From an uncultured Bacteroidales bacterium (lineage in GTDB: Bacteria; Bacteroidota; Bacteroidia; Bacteroidales; WCHB1-69), in NCBI GenBank assembly GCA_934699095.1, contig CAKUVI010000010.1, positions 17,931 through 81,930 of the forward strand: a stretch of DNA of 64,000 nt, written 5' to 3'. The notes below the pieces were generated by a model that saw only the letters and a list, made by a program, of their open reading frames with translations, had not been told where the DNA came from and did not search any database. The translations under genes and the position numbers were made by a program. Positions 49,738 through 58,334 of the stretch are shown here, piece by piece (positions within the stretch are counted from its first letter, which is position 1; each line of letters begins with the position of its first letter).

Positions 49738-51174
49738 ATGGAAGAACTTTTGGAAACATCTGTTAACGTTTTAACACTTTTAGTAGAAAACTATAGCAAA
49801 AAAAACATTTCCGAATGCCAGCCATTGGCACAATCGGGCTCAAGACGGAGATATTTCCGGTTCTTTTTTGAAGACGGAAGTACAATTATCGGAGTTTATA
49901 ATGAAGATATAGCCGAAAACATAGCTTTTTTCAAATATTCAGAATTTTTTAAGTTAAAAAAACTGAATGTGCCGTCAGTTTTGGCAATTCACAACGACAA
50001 CAAGCACTATCTATTGAACGATTTAGGCAAGGAAACACTTTACGATAGAATATGCAAAGTTCGCAACGAGAATACTGATTTTCAAGAGATTGTGAATTAT
50101 TATGAAAAAGTTGTAGAGGCACTTCCCAAGTTTCAAATGACAGCCAAAGAGGGTTTGGACCTGTCGGTTGCGTATCCACGTGCAGCTTTCGACAGACAGT
50201 CAATGCAGTGGGACCTCAACTATTTCAAATACTACTACCTGAAGATGGTCAACATTCAGTTCAACGAGCAGTTATTGGAAGATGACTATCAGAAATTCAT
50301 GGATTATCTGCTTTCTGTTGACAGCGATTATTTCTTATATCGTGACTTTCAATCAAGAAACATCATGATTTACGATAACAATGTATATTTCATTGATTAT
50401 CAAGGAGGTAGGAAAGGGGCATTGCAATATGACATCGCTTCGTTGCTTTATGATGCCAAGGCAGACCTCACACCGGAATTACGCTCGCATTTGATTGAAA
50501 AATATTTGGATTCTTTAGAGAAATATATTAAAATAGAACGCAATGAGTTCAAATCACGCATCAATGCATTTTCATTAATCAGAATCATGCAGGCGATGGG
50601 CGCATACGGCTACAGAGGCTACTTTGAGCGGAAGACACATTTTTTGCAGAGTATTCCTTACGCAATAAACAATCTGCGCAACCTTCTCGCCGACAATGCA
50701 TTGCCGAAAGGGGTTCCGGAGTTAGAAAAGGTTTTACATTCAGTTGTTGACTCCTACAGATTTGAGAAACCGTCTGATACAGGCAATTTGGAAGTGGAAG
50801 TCAAGAGTTTTTCATACAAGAAAGGGATTCCGGAAGACAAATCAGGCAATGGCGGAGGCTTTGTTTTCGACTGTCGTGCGCTGCCAAACCCGGGTCGTGA
50901 GAAAAAATATGCCTCATTCACCGGTAAAGACCAGTGTGTACGTGACTATCTGCAACAATACAAAGAGGTTCACGACTTCAAGAAGTATGTTTTTGCCATT
51001 GTTGACATGTCTATCGACAATTATTTGGAGAGGAAATTCACACATTTGTCTGTGAATTTCGGTTGTACAGGCGGACAACACCGGTCGGCTTACTTCGCTG
51101 AAGAAACCGCGGCGCACATCCGCGAAAAATATCCTCAAGTAATTGTAAATCTGAAACATACAAACATAATATGA
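49738..51174 (+). CDS. Aminoglycoside-phosphotransferase-like kinase fused to a RapZ C-terminal domain
   Basis: Residues 1-330 are an APH/choline-kinase fold: SGSRRRYFRFFFEDG (substrate loop), GVYNED, HYLLNDLGKETLYD, catalytic loop YRDFQSRNIMIY (Asp203, Asn208) and metal site VYFIDYQGGRKG (Asp220). This resembles AmgK-type kinases that phosphorylate N-acetylmuramate or N-acetylglucosamine at C1. Residues about 350-478 are the RapZ C-terminal domain: FVFDCRALPNPGRE, FTGKDQCVRDYL, and HLSVNFGCTGGQHRSAYFAEETAAHI. In Enterobacteria RapZ-C senses glucosamine-6-phosphate and binds small RNA or a kinase. The fusion suggests an amino-sugar kinase with its own sensor, which is inference. It starts 12 bases after the adhesin and overlaps rlmN by 4 bases. 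Confidence 0.87.
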   Translation: MEELLETSVNVLTLLVENYSKKNISECQPLAQSGSRRRYFRFFFEDGSTIIGVYNEDIAENIAFFKYSEFFKLKKLNVPSVLAIHNDNKHYLLNDLGKETLYDRICKVRNENTDFQEIVNYYEKVVEALPKFQMTAKEGLDLSVAYPRAAFDRQSMQWDLNYFKYYYLKMVNIQFNEQLLEDDYQKFMDYLLSVDSDYFLYRDFQSRNIMIYDNNVYFIDYQGGRKGALQYDIASLLYDAKADLTPELRSHLIEKYLDSLEKYIKIERNEFKSRINAFSLIRIMQAMGAYGYRGYFERKTHFLQSIPYAINNLRNLLADNALPKGVPELEKVLHSVVDSYRFEKPSDTGNLEVEVKSFSYKKGIPEDKSGNGGGFVFDCRALPNPGREKKYASFTGKDQCVRDYLQQYKEVHDFKKYVFAIVDMSIDNYLERKFTHLSVNFGCTGGQHRSAYFAEETAAHIREKYPQVIVNLKHTNII

Positions 51175-52205
51175 AAGATCTGAGAGAACTTGAATACACC
51201 GAGTTAGAAGAATTCATCACAAATATAGGAGAGAAAAAATTCCGGGCCAAACAGATCTGGGAATGGCTTTGGAAACGCGGAGCGTCATCCCTCTCTGTCA
51301 TGAATAACATCCCTAACAGTTTGAAGGATAAAATCAATGAGAATTTCACTTTTCACAGAACCAAAATCTCAGAGAGTGTGGAAAGTTCAGACAGATCAGT
51401 CAAATTCATCCTTCAGCTTCACGATGGCAAAATGGTGGAGGGTGTGCTCATACCTCAGAAAGAGAGGGTCACAGCATGTCTTTCAACCCAAGTAGGCTGC
51501 CCTTTACACTGCGCTTTTTGTGCAACAGGTACCATGGGATTCATTCGTAATCTGCATTATAGTGAAATCATTGATGAATACACACTTCTAAACACCTCAG
51601 CACAAGACATTTATAATCAACACATCACAAATATCGTGTTCATGGGCATGGGCGAACCAATGCTAAATTATGAAAACACTGTGCACGCCATTGAATTACT
51701 CACCTCCCCAGACTGTTTTGCCATGTCGCCATCACGAATCACCATCTCCACAGCAGGTGTCATCAAAGGGATAAAAGCATTGGCAGACAAGAATTTACGT
51801 TGCGGTTTAGCCATTTCACTGCACAGTGCCGACCCTATGGTCAGAAGGGAGATCATGCCTGTTTCGGAGCATAATTCACTTAGTGATTTGCAGTCGGCCT
51901 TATCTTATTTTCACAAGAAGACAGGCGAAAGAATCACTATCGAATATCTCTTGTTGTCGGGAGTCAACGACTCGGAACGCGCCGCAGAACTGTTGGCCCG
52001 CTTTTGCAGGGCATTCCCCGTAAAAGTCAACATAATTGAGTACAATGCAACCGAAAATGCACCTTTCAAAAAGTCAACACCGCAAAACCGAGAAAATTTC
52101 ATCGGGATTTTGAAAAGATGCAATATGGTTGTGAACGTTCGTATGAGCAAAGGGCAAGACATTGCCGCCGCATGTGGGCAGTTAGTGAAAAAGAACAGAT
52201 CCTAA
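51171..52205 (+). CDS. rlmN: 23S rRNA / tRNA adenine C2-methyltransferase RlmN
   Basis: The 344-residue radical-SAM enzyme has the motif STQVGCPLHCAFCATGTMGF with Cys110, 114 and 117 binding the 4Fe-4S cluster. Further motifs are NIVFMGMGEPMLNYENT, ITISTAGVIKGI, AISLHSADPMVRREIMP and YLLLSGVNDSE. The C-terminal RMSKGQDIAAACGQL carries the conserved second methyl-carrying Cys region. It methylates C2 of A2503 in 23S rRNA and A37 in some tRNAs. It shares an ATGA overlap with the kinase-RapZ gene and its 3' end overlaps the convergent polA by 4 bases, so transcripts collide without a visible terminator. Confidence 0.96.
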   Translation: MKDLRELEYTELEEFITNIGEKKFRAKQIWEWLWKRGASSLSVMNNIPNSLKDKINENFTFHRTKISESVESSDRSVKFILQLHDGKMVEGVLIPQKERVTACLSTQVGCPLHCAFCATGTMGFIRNLHYSEIIDEYTLLNTSAQDIYNQHITNIVFMGMGEPMLNYENTVHAIELLTSPDCFAMSPSRITISTAGVIKGIKALADKNLRCGLAISLHSADPMVRREIMPVSEHNSLSDLQSALSYFHKKTGERITIEYLLLSGVNDSERAAELLARFCRAFPVKVNIIEYNATENAPFKKSTPQNRENFIGILKRCNMVVNVRMSKGQDIAAACGQLVKKNRS

Positions 52206-54856
52206 TGTGCTTCGTACCAGTTGCTTCCGCTCTTGATATTCACATCTAACGGCACGTCAAGTTTCATAGCGGAGGTCATATCTCTTTCAACTAACTCAGT
52301 AAGTTTGTCAAGCTCCTCTGGAAGAACATCAAATACGAGTTCGTCATGAACTTGAAGAATCATCTTGCTTTGAAGATTGAGTTTTTGCATGTCATGATAA
52401 ACGTTAACCATTGCGATTTTGATCAAGTCGGCGGCGGTGCCTTGGATAGGTGCGTTGATGGCGTTGCGCTCAGCGGCAGCCCGCAGGATTCCGTTTTTTG
52501 CATTAATATCGCGAATATTCCTTCTACGCCCCATTAAGGTCTCCACGTACTCGTGTTTTCTTGCAAACTCAAGTGTATCATTCAGATAATCAGATATTTT
52601 TGGAAATGATTTATAATATTCGGTTATCAATTCCCTCGCTTCTGACTGCGGAACTTGTAGCCGTTCGGCAAGCCCGAAAGCAGAGATTCCGTAAAGGATG
52701 CCGAAGTTTACGGTTTTTGCGGCGCGGCGCATATCGGCTGTGACTTGGTCAGGGGTAACCTTGAAGATGTGCGCGGCCATTGAGGCATGGATGTCATCAT
52801 TTCTTCTGAAGGTCTCAATCATACGTTCATCACCACATACGTGGGCCACAATGCGAAGTTCAATCTGCGAGTAGTCGGCAGCCACAAGCACATTGCCCTC
52901 CGATGGCACAAAAGCCTTCCTGATGTCGCGACCGCGCTCAGTGCGGATAGGAATGTTCTGCAAGTTCGGATTAACCGAACTCAGTCGCCCAGTGGTGGTA
53001 ATAGTCTGTGTGAATGTTGTATGAATCCGGCCGGTTTTAGGATTTATCAGCTGCGGAAGTGCATCTATATATGTGGATTTCAGCTTAGACAACTGACGCC
53101 ATTCCAAAATAAGGGGGACAATAGGATGCTTGTAAATCAACTTTTTCAGAACCTCTTCACCAGTTTGGAACTGTTTGTTTTTAGTAAGTTTTGCATTTTG
53201 GACAATCTGCATCTTGGAAAACAATATTTCGCCCAACTGTTTAGGTGAGGCAATGTTAAAAGTCTCACCCGCATATCCGAATATCTGGCCTTCAATTTCG
53301 CGAAGCTCTGCGTCCATGGCAGCTGAATTCCTGCCCAACACTGCAGTGTCAACACGCACCCCTGTAAACTCCATATCTGCCAAAACAGGCACCAATGGCA
53401 TCTCAACAGTTTTAAACAATCCTTCTAAATTATTATCTTTCAACTCTTTACAAAGTCTGTCATAAACTTTTTGGATTATGAGAATCCTCTCGGACGCTTT
53501 ATCTCTATATTCTTTTTTCTCTAATTCATAATTAAGATAATCCCAAGCAATGTCACCAAGTTCATGCTTTCTTTCAGGCTGAATCAAATAGTGCGCTATT
53601 TTCACATCCCAAAATTCGCATTCTGGATTAACATGAAAAGATTTAAGATATTTATAGGTGTTTTTGCAATCGTGCATCACCACGAGACGCTTTTTACCAA
53701 ATATCTCAGAGATAAAATTCCGGTAATTGCGTTCTTGATTCTCTACAAAATGCACATAACAGTTATTTTCATCAAAAGCGAAGGCGAATCCTGAAATCCT
53801 GTCATCTTCAAAAATCCAGTCGAAAAAAATGTCAGAATTACCGCTGATTATGGAAGCTTCATCAACATGATTCACTTCAACAACTGCGGGCAAATCAAAT
53901 GATGTCTTGCTTTCACCGTCGGTATCCGACAATTGAGTGCTGAAAAGATCGGGCGTAGTAGCGGGGGCTTCTTTCAGCGAGAGATCTGTGAAGATACGTT
54001 TTGCGAGCGCCTTGAATTCGAGTTCATCAAAAACGCTTTTGAGTTTTTGTACGTCAGGAGACGTGTATGTCATTTCTTCAAAATCGTATGGCATAGGCAC
54101 ATCGATCATGATAGTGGCAAGTTGTTTTGAGAGGAAAGCCTGTTCCTTATACTGGTTCATGAGGCTGCGTGTCTTCTCATTATCCAAATCGAAGTTGCGC
54201 TCATACATTTTTTCGATAGAGCCGTAGTTTGCAAGAAGTTTCTGTGCCCTCACCTGACCGATTGACGGAACACCCGGTATATTGTCGGAGGCATCACCCC
54301 ACAGGCCTAACATATCAATAAGCTGTTCTGGCTGCTGAATCTTATACTTTTCACATATTTCTTCAGCACCAAGAATTTCAGCCGGTTGACCGAATTTCCC
54401 CGGTTTATACATTTTGATATGTTCGGAGACTAACTGTCCATAATCCTTGTCGGATGTGAGCATCAACACATCAAAACCCTCAATCTCCGCATGTTTTGCA
54501 AGTGACCCAATCACATCATCGGCCTCATAGCCGTCTATGCCTATGGCCTTTATCCTGAATGCGTCAAGGATTTTTTTTATATAGGGCACAGACTGGATGA
54601 TATCATCTGGGGTTGCCTCACGATTTTCCTTGTAATGGTCGTATTCTGCGTGGCGGAATGTAGGTGCGCCCGTATCGAAAGCCACTGCCACATGCGTTGG
54701 CTTCTCATTTTTCAGGACTTCATAAAGAGAGTTGGTGAATCCTAATATCGCAGAAGTATTAAGGCCTCCTGAAGTAAAACGGGGACTTTTTATCATAGCG
54801 TAATACGCCCTGAAAATCAGACCCATTGCATCAATCAAAAGCAACTTTTTCGACAT
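52202..54856 (-). CDS. polA: DNA polymerase I, proofreading site apparently lost
   Basis: The 884-residue enzyme has a 5'-nuclease domain (about 1-290, with AFDTGAPTFRH and GIDGYEADDVIGSLA). A 3'-5' exonuclease-like domain (about 320-480) follows, then a polymerase domain with motif A VAADYSQIELRIVAHV, motif B DMRRAAKTVNFGILYGISAFG and motif C QVHDELVFDV. In the middle domain the usual FDxE catalytic motif reads FFDWIFEDD, and the exo II and III motifs are not recognisable, so proofreading is probably inactive, as in several Pol I lineages. The enzyme processes Okazaki fragments and repair gaps. Transcribed toward rlmN. Confidence 0.96.
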   Translation of the reverse strand: MSKKLLLIDAMGLIFRAYYAMIKSPRFTSGGLNTSAILGFTNSLYEVLKNEKPTHVAVAFDTGAPTFRHAEYDHYKENREATPDDIIQSVPYIKKILDAFRIKAIGIDGYEADDVIGSLAKHAEIEGFDVLMLTSDKDYGQLVSEHIKMYKPGKFGQPAEILGAEEICEKYKIQQPEQLIDMLGLWGDASDNIPGVPSIGQVRAQKLLANYGSIEKMYERNFDLDNEKTRSLMNQYKEQAFLSKQLATIMIDVPMPYDFEEMTYTSPDVQKLKSVFDELEFKALAKRIFTDLSLKEAPATTPDLFSTQLSDTDGESKTSFDLPAVVEVNHVDEASIISGNSDIFFDWIFEDDRISGFAFAFDENNCYVHFVENQERNYRNFISEIFGKKRLVVMHDCKNTYKYLKSFHVNPECEFWDVKIAHYLIQPERKHELGDIAWDYLNYELEKKEYRDKASERILIIQKVYDRLCKELKDNNLEGLFKTVEMPLVPVLADMEFTGVRVDTAVLGRNSAAMDAELREIEGQIFGYAGETFNIASPKQLGEILFSKMQIVQNAKLTKNKQFQTGEEVLKKLIYKHPIVPLILEWRQLSKLKSTYIDALPQLINPKTGRIHTTFTQTITTTGRLSSVNPNLQNIPIRTERGRDIRKAFVPSEGNVLVAADYSQIELRIVAHVCGDERMIETFRRNDDIHASMAAHIFKVTPDQVTADMRRAAKTVNFGILYGISAFGLAERLQVPQSEARELITEYYKSFPKISDYLNDTLEFARKHEYVETLMGRRRNIRDINAKNGILRAAAERNAINAPIQGTAADLIKIAMVNVYHDMQKLNLQSKMILQVHDELVFDVLPEELDKLTELVERDMTSAMKLDVPLDVNIKSGSNWYEAH

Positions 54857-54881
54857 GTCAAATGTTTTTTGTAAAGAATCG

Positions 54882-54889
54882 CAAAGATA
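54882..54889 (-). promoter_or_regulatory. -7 promoter box for polA
   Basis: On the reverse strand TATCTTTG matches TAnnTTTG, 25 bases before the polA ATG; a TTTG about 22 bases further upstream (54912-54915) is a reasonable -33 element. Confidence 0.6.
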
Positions 54890-54983
54890 CTCAAAATAAG
54901 CAAACTATTGCCAAATAATCTACAATCCTTAAAAAGAGACAAATAAAATTGTTCGTCTATATCCTTTTTTCAACTAAAAAGCA

Positions 54984-54991
54984 TACTTTTG
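54984..54991 (+). promoter_or_regulatory. -7 promoter box for the BASS transporter
   Basis: TACTTTTG matches TAnnTTTG, 18 bases before the ATG at 55010. It is divergent from the polA promoter about 95 bases away. No clear -33 element. Confidence 0.5.
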
Positions 54992-55009
54992 CCGCCGAAT
55001 TAAAAAGAA

Positions 55010-55918
55010 ATGTCGAAATACAGAAGTTACGTACTGCCCGTTGCAATTATACTTGGTCTTATTTTCCACAGTTTTTGTGTAAAAGCCTCTTTTTTAGTGC
55101 CTTACCTCATCTTTACAATTCTTCTTCTCAACTTCGTGACAGTTGATTTGCGGCATTTGCGTTTCTCAAGACTGCATCTATGGCTGATACTTTTCCAAAC
55201 GTTCGTAAGCATTGGTCTCTATTGGTTGGTGAAACTGTTTGGCGGAAACGAACTGATAGCACAGGGTTTGATGATGGGCGTTCTGTGTCCTGTGGCGTCA
55301 TCGGTTGTGGTAGTTTCCACAATGTTAGGTGCGGACAGGATGACAACAACATCCTACACAATGCTCTGCAACTTGGTCATGTCTATCGTCGCCCCACTCT
55401 ATTTCACAATTATCGGCACTCATTCTGATTTCACGTTTTTCACATCTTTTTTGATGATTTTCAAAAAGATAGCCCCCACAATAGCACTTCCTTTCTTTGT
55501 AGTTCTGTTTTTGCAGATTTTCATCCCAAAAGCAAACAGTCTGTTATGCAAGTACCAATCCGCTTCATTTTACCTTTGGGCTGTTGCACTTTTCCTCACT
55601 TTGGGGAAGACTATCAGCTTTATGATAACGGAAGGTCACGGTAACGAGCACATTATCATCCTGTTCGGAATATTGTCGATTTTGGTGTGTGCCCTACAGT
55701 TTGCATTCGGCAAATGGTTAGGTGGCGTCTATGGTGACCGGATTGCGGGCGGACAATTGTTAGGACAGAAAAACACTGCCTTAGGTATATGGATGTCGAA
55801 TGTGTACCTTTTACCGCTCTCTTCTGTGTTCTTGGCTTTCTACATAATCTGGCAAAATCTCTTCAACAGTCTTCAACTTTGGATACACGACAAGAAAAAC
55901 AACGGTGAAGGATTGTGA
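55010..55918 (+). CDS. Bile acid:sodium symporter (BASS) family transporter
   Basis: The 302 residues contain about nine to ten hydrophobic helices. Family landmarks are the helix-breaking segments VLCPVASSVVVVSTMLGADRMTTTSYTMLCNL (about 91-122) and, near the C-terminus, GGQLLGQKNTALGIWMSNVYL. These correspond to the crossed discontinuous helices that bind sodium in BASS/ASBT-like proteins. The substrate could be an organic anion such as a bile acid, pyruvate or pantoate; none can be chosen from the sequence. It is a single-gene unit with its own promoter box, followed by the pta promoter. Confidence 0.8.
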   Translation: MSKYRSYVLPVAIILGLIFHSFCVKASFLVPYLIFTILLLNFVTVDLRHLRFSRLHLWLILFQTFVSIGLYWLVKLFGGNELIAQGLMMGVLCPVASSVVVVSTMLGADRMTTTSYTMLCNLVMSIVAPLYFTIIGTHSDFTFFTSFLMIFKKIAPTIALPFFVVLFLQIFIPKANSLLCKYQSASFYLWAVALFLTLGKTISFMITEGHGNEHIIILFGILSILVCALQFAFGKWLGGVYGDRIAGGQLLGQKNTALGIWMSNVYLLPLSSVFLAFYIIWQNLFNSLQLWIHDKKNNGEGL

Positions 55919-55950
55919 TGGAAAGCTGTAAAGAATCAATTGTAAGGATA

Positions 55951-55982
55951 TTTGTGAAAATGTAATTTATTTTGTACCTTTG
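55951..55982 (+). promoter_or_regulatory. Consensus promoter for pta
   Basis: TTTG at 55951-55954 and TACCTTTG at 55975-55982 are separated by 20 bases, an excellent match to the Bacteroidota consensus, 49 bases before the pta ATG. Confidence 0.75.
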
Positions 55983-56031
55983 CAGCCGCAAATAAAGAAA
56001 AAAGCAATTTTCAGTTTATAAACATAGTACT

Positions 56032-57039
56032 ATGAATCTTATAGAAAAAATTAAAGAAAACGCAAAAAAAGCCAACAAGCGCATCGTTTTGGCCGAAGGT
56101 GAAGAAGAAAGGACATTAAGAGCCGCTGATATCATAATCGAGAACGGCTATGCAGCAATTACTCTTCTCGGCAACAAGGCCGTTATTGAGAAACAGGCTG
56201 CAGAATGGGGTTTGAAAAACATCTCAAAGGCTGACATCATCGATCCTATGGACAATCCAAAAAAGGACTTTTATGCCAACATGCTTTATGAGATCCGCAA
56301 AAACAAGGGCATGACAATGGAAGAAGCCATGAAAAAAGTGGAAGATCCATTGTATTTGGCCACATTGTTGATAAAGAACAAAGACGTTGATGGTGAGGTT
56401 ACAGGTGCACAACACGCAACAGGCGATGTTCTCCGTCCAGCCTTCCAGATTGTCAAGACTCTCCCTGGCATCTCAGTTGTATCAGGAGCTTTCATCATGT
56501 GTTTCCAAGACAAGAAATGGGGCGATGACGGTGTGATGGTATTCGCCGACTGCGCTGCAGATCCAAACACAGACGAGAACAAGCTTGCACAAATTGCTGT
56601 TGTAACAGCTCAGACAGCTCGCACAATCGCCGGCATAGAACCTCGTGTTGCCATGTTGAGCTTCTCAACCAAGGGTTCAGCTAAACACGAACTCGTTGAC
56701 AGGGTTGTTAACGCCACACGCATAGCAAAAGAGATGGATCCCAACTTGGTTATTGACGGCGAATTGCAAGCCGACGCAGCCATCATTCCTTCAGTGGGCG
56801 CATCAAAGGCTCCGGGCAGCCCGGTGGCAGGCAAGGCAAACGTTTTAGTGTTCCCGTCATTGGAGACTGGAAACATCGCTTACAAACTTGTACAACGTTT
56901 TGCAGGCGCTGAAGCCATAGGACCAGTTATGCAAGGTATGGCCGCTCCTATCAACGACCTCTCTCGCGGATGCTCTGTTGACGATATCGTAAGCTTAGTG
57001 GCAATAACCGCTTGCCAAGCTGCAGGAAATACTTTCTAA
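56032..57039 (+). CDS. pta: Phosphate acetyltransferase
   Basis: The 335-residue enzyme is the compact PTA/PTB form without an N-terminal DRTGG domain. It shows KRIVLAEGEEERTLRAADIII, GAQHATGDVLRPAFQIVKTLPGISVVSGAFIM, PRVAMLSFSTKGSAKHELVDRV and the C-terminal NVLVFPSLETGNIAYKLVQRFAGAEAIGPVMQGM. It interconverts acetyl-CoA and acetyl phosphate, working with acetate kinase in acetate formation. ackA is not adjacent in this window. It has a consensus promoter and a terminator of its own, so it is a single-gene unit, and its codon use looks like a highly expressed gene. Confidence 0.95.
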   Translation: MNLIEKIKENAKKANKRIVLAEGEEERTLRAADIIIENGYAAITLLGNKAVIEKQAAEWGLKNISKADIIDPMDNPKKDFYANMLYEIRKNKGMTMEEAMKKVEDPLYLATLLIKNKDVDGEVTGAQHATGDVLRPAFQIVKTLPGISVVSGAFIMCFQDKKWGDDGVMVFADCAADPNTDENKLAQIAVVTAQTARTIAGIEPRVAMLSFSTKGSAKHELVDRVVNATRIAKEMDPNLVIDGELQADAAIIPSVGASKAPGSPVAGKANVLVFPSLETGNIAYKLVQRFAGAEAIGPVMQGMAAPINDLSRGCSVDDIVSLVAITACQAAGNTF

Positions 57040-57055
57040 ACATACCCTCTAACAC

Positions 57056-57092
57056 GAATCCTCCCTTCTCATAGGGGGGATTCTGTTTTTTT
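57056..57092 (+). terminator. Rho-independent terminator after pta, ending at the next ATG
   Basis: GAATCCTCCC (57056-57065) pairs with GGGGGGATTC (57074-57083, one G-U pair) around an 8-base loop and is followed by TGTTTTTTTT. The T-run ends directly at the ATG of the permease gene at 57093, leaving no room for a ribosome-binding site or promoter downstream. Confidence 0.85.
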
Positions 57093-58322
57093 ATGTCACA
57101 ATTCCACTTTTACAACCAACTTGCGCGCCGCATTCTGCACCGCGAAAACGGACGCCTCGCAAAGCCTATTGTGAGACTGTCAATGTTCGGTGTGTCTCTC
57201 GGCGTCACCATCATGCTCATCGCCTTGGGCGTGACATCGGGATATAAGAGCATAATCCAAGAAAAAGTGGTAGCCATGGGACAACATATCTCGATATCTC
57301 ACTACGACAATAACTATTCTTACGAACAGATTCCCATTGCCTTTAACGACACATTATCCGAAACCCTGAGAACAGTCCCGGAAATAATTGCTATTCAGCC
57401 ATTTGCAACGAAAGTTGGCATCATAAAAACCACCGATCAAGTGGAAGGAGTGGTTTTAAAAGGCGTTGACAAAGCCTTCGACGGCGTCGCCTTCAGCAAA
57501 AATCTGATAGAAGGAGACACACTTCAACTTGACGACTCGACAACTAACAACAATATCATAATCTCAAAGAAACTGTCAGAAAAACTGAAACTGAAATTGG
57601 GCGACAAAGCCCGACTCTATTTTGTGCAGGACCCGCCCCGACAAAGAAGCTTCACCATTACTGGCATCTACGAGACTGGAATGCCGGAATTCGATTCAAA
57701 ATTTGCAATCGTTGACCTTAAACACGTGCAAAAACTCAACGACTGGTCGCCTCAACAAGTTGGCGGCGTTGAAATACTCACTTCCGACTACGACAAAATA
57801 GACGAAGTGGGCGAAAAACTACACCACACCATTGACATCAACCTCAAAGCCGAAACCATAAAGCAAAAGTATCCGGAAATATTCGACTGGATTGCCCTTT
57901 TCGACACTAATGTGTCCGTATTACTGATAATCACCACAATAGTGTGTATGATAACCATGCTCTCTGTGTTCTTCGTGATTATTTTGGAGCAAACACCACT
58001 GATAGGAACACTCAAAACCTTGGGAATGCGCACCGCCGGAATTGTCAAGACCTTCATCATCGTGGCCGGATACACATTGGCCTGGGGATTGCTTGCCGGC
58101 AATGTAATAGCCCTCGGTTTAGGCTGTCTACAACAGAAATTTCACATCGTAAAACTCAATCCCGACACTTATTATATAAACTATGTCCCTATAAAATTCG
58201 ACATTCTGAATGTGTTGCTCCTAAACCTCGGCGTCTTCATTGCTTGCCTCCTCGTGTTAGTGGTTCCCGCCTGGTTCGTGAGCAAAAAAATATCCCCTGT
58301 AAAATCACTACGATTCGAATAA
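57093..58322 (+). CDS. FtsX/LolC-type ABC transporter permease
   Basis: The 409 residues have the MacB/LolE-type topology. There is one N-terminal helix (PIVRLSMFGVSLGVTIMLIALGVTSGYK, about 27-54), a large periplasmic domain of about 200 residues (MGQHISISHYDNNY, GVVLKGVDKAFDGVAF, RSFTITGIYETGMPEFDSKFAIVDL), and three C-terminal helices (LIITTIVCMITMLSVFFVII, FIIVAGYTLAWGLLAGNVIALG, LNVLLLNLGVFIACLLVLVVPAWFV). In Bacteroidota such permeases are predicted to handle lipoproteins, as LolC/E do. No ATPase gene is adjacent, so its partner must be elsewhere. The TolC-like gene follows at 12 bases. The start lies directly against a terminator T-run. Confidence 0.88.
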   Translation: MSQFHFYNQLARRILHRENGRLAKPIVRLSMFGVSLGVTIMLIALGVTSGYKSIIQEKVVAMGQHISISHYDNNYSYEQIPIAFNDTLSETLRTVPEIIAIQPFATKVGIIKTTDQVEGVVLKGVDKAFDGVAFSKNLIEGDTLQLDDSTTNNNIIISKKLSEKLKLKLGDKARLYFVQDPPRQRSFTITGIYETGMPEFDSKFAIVDLKHVQKLNDWSPQQVGGVEILTSDYDKIDEVGEKLHHTIDINLKAETIKQKYPEIFDWIALFDTNVSVLLIITTIVCMITMLSVFFVIILEQTPLIGTLKTLGMRTAGIVKTFIIVAGYTLAWGLLAGNVIALGLGCLQQKFHIVKLNPDTYYINYVPIKFDILNVLLLNLGVFIACLLVLVVPAWFVSKKISPVKSLRFE

Positions 58323-58334
58323 AATCGACTGATC

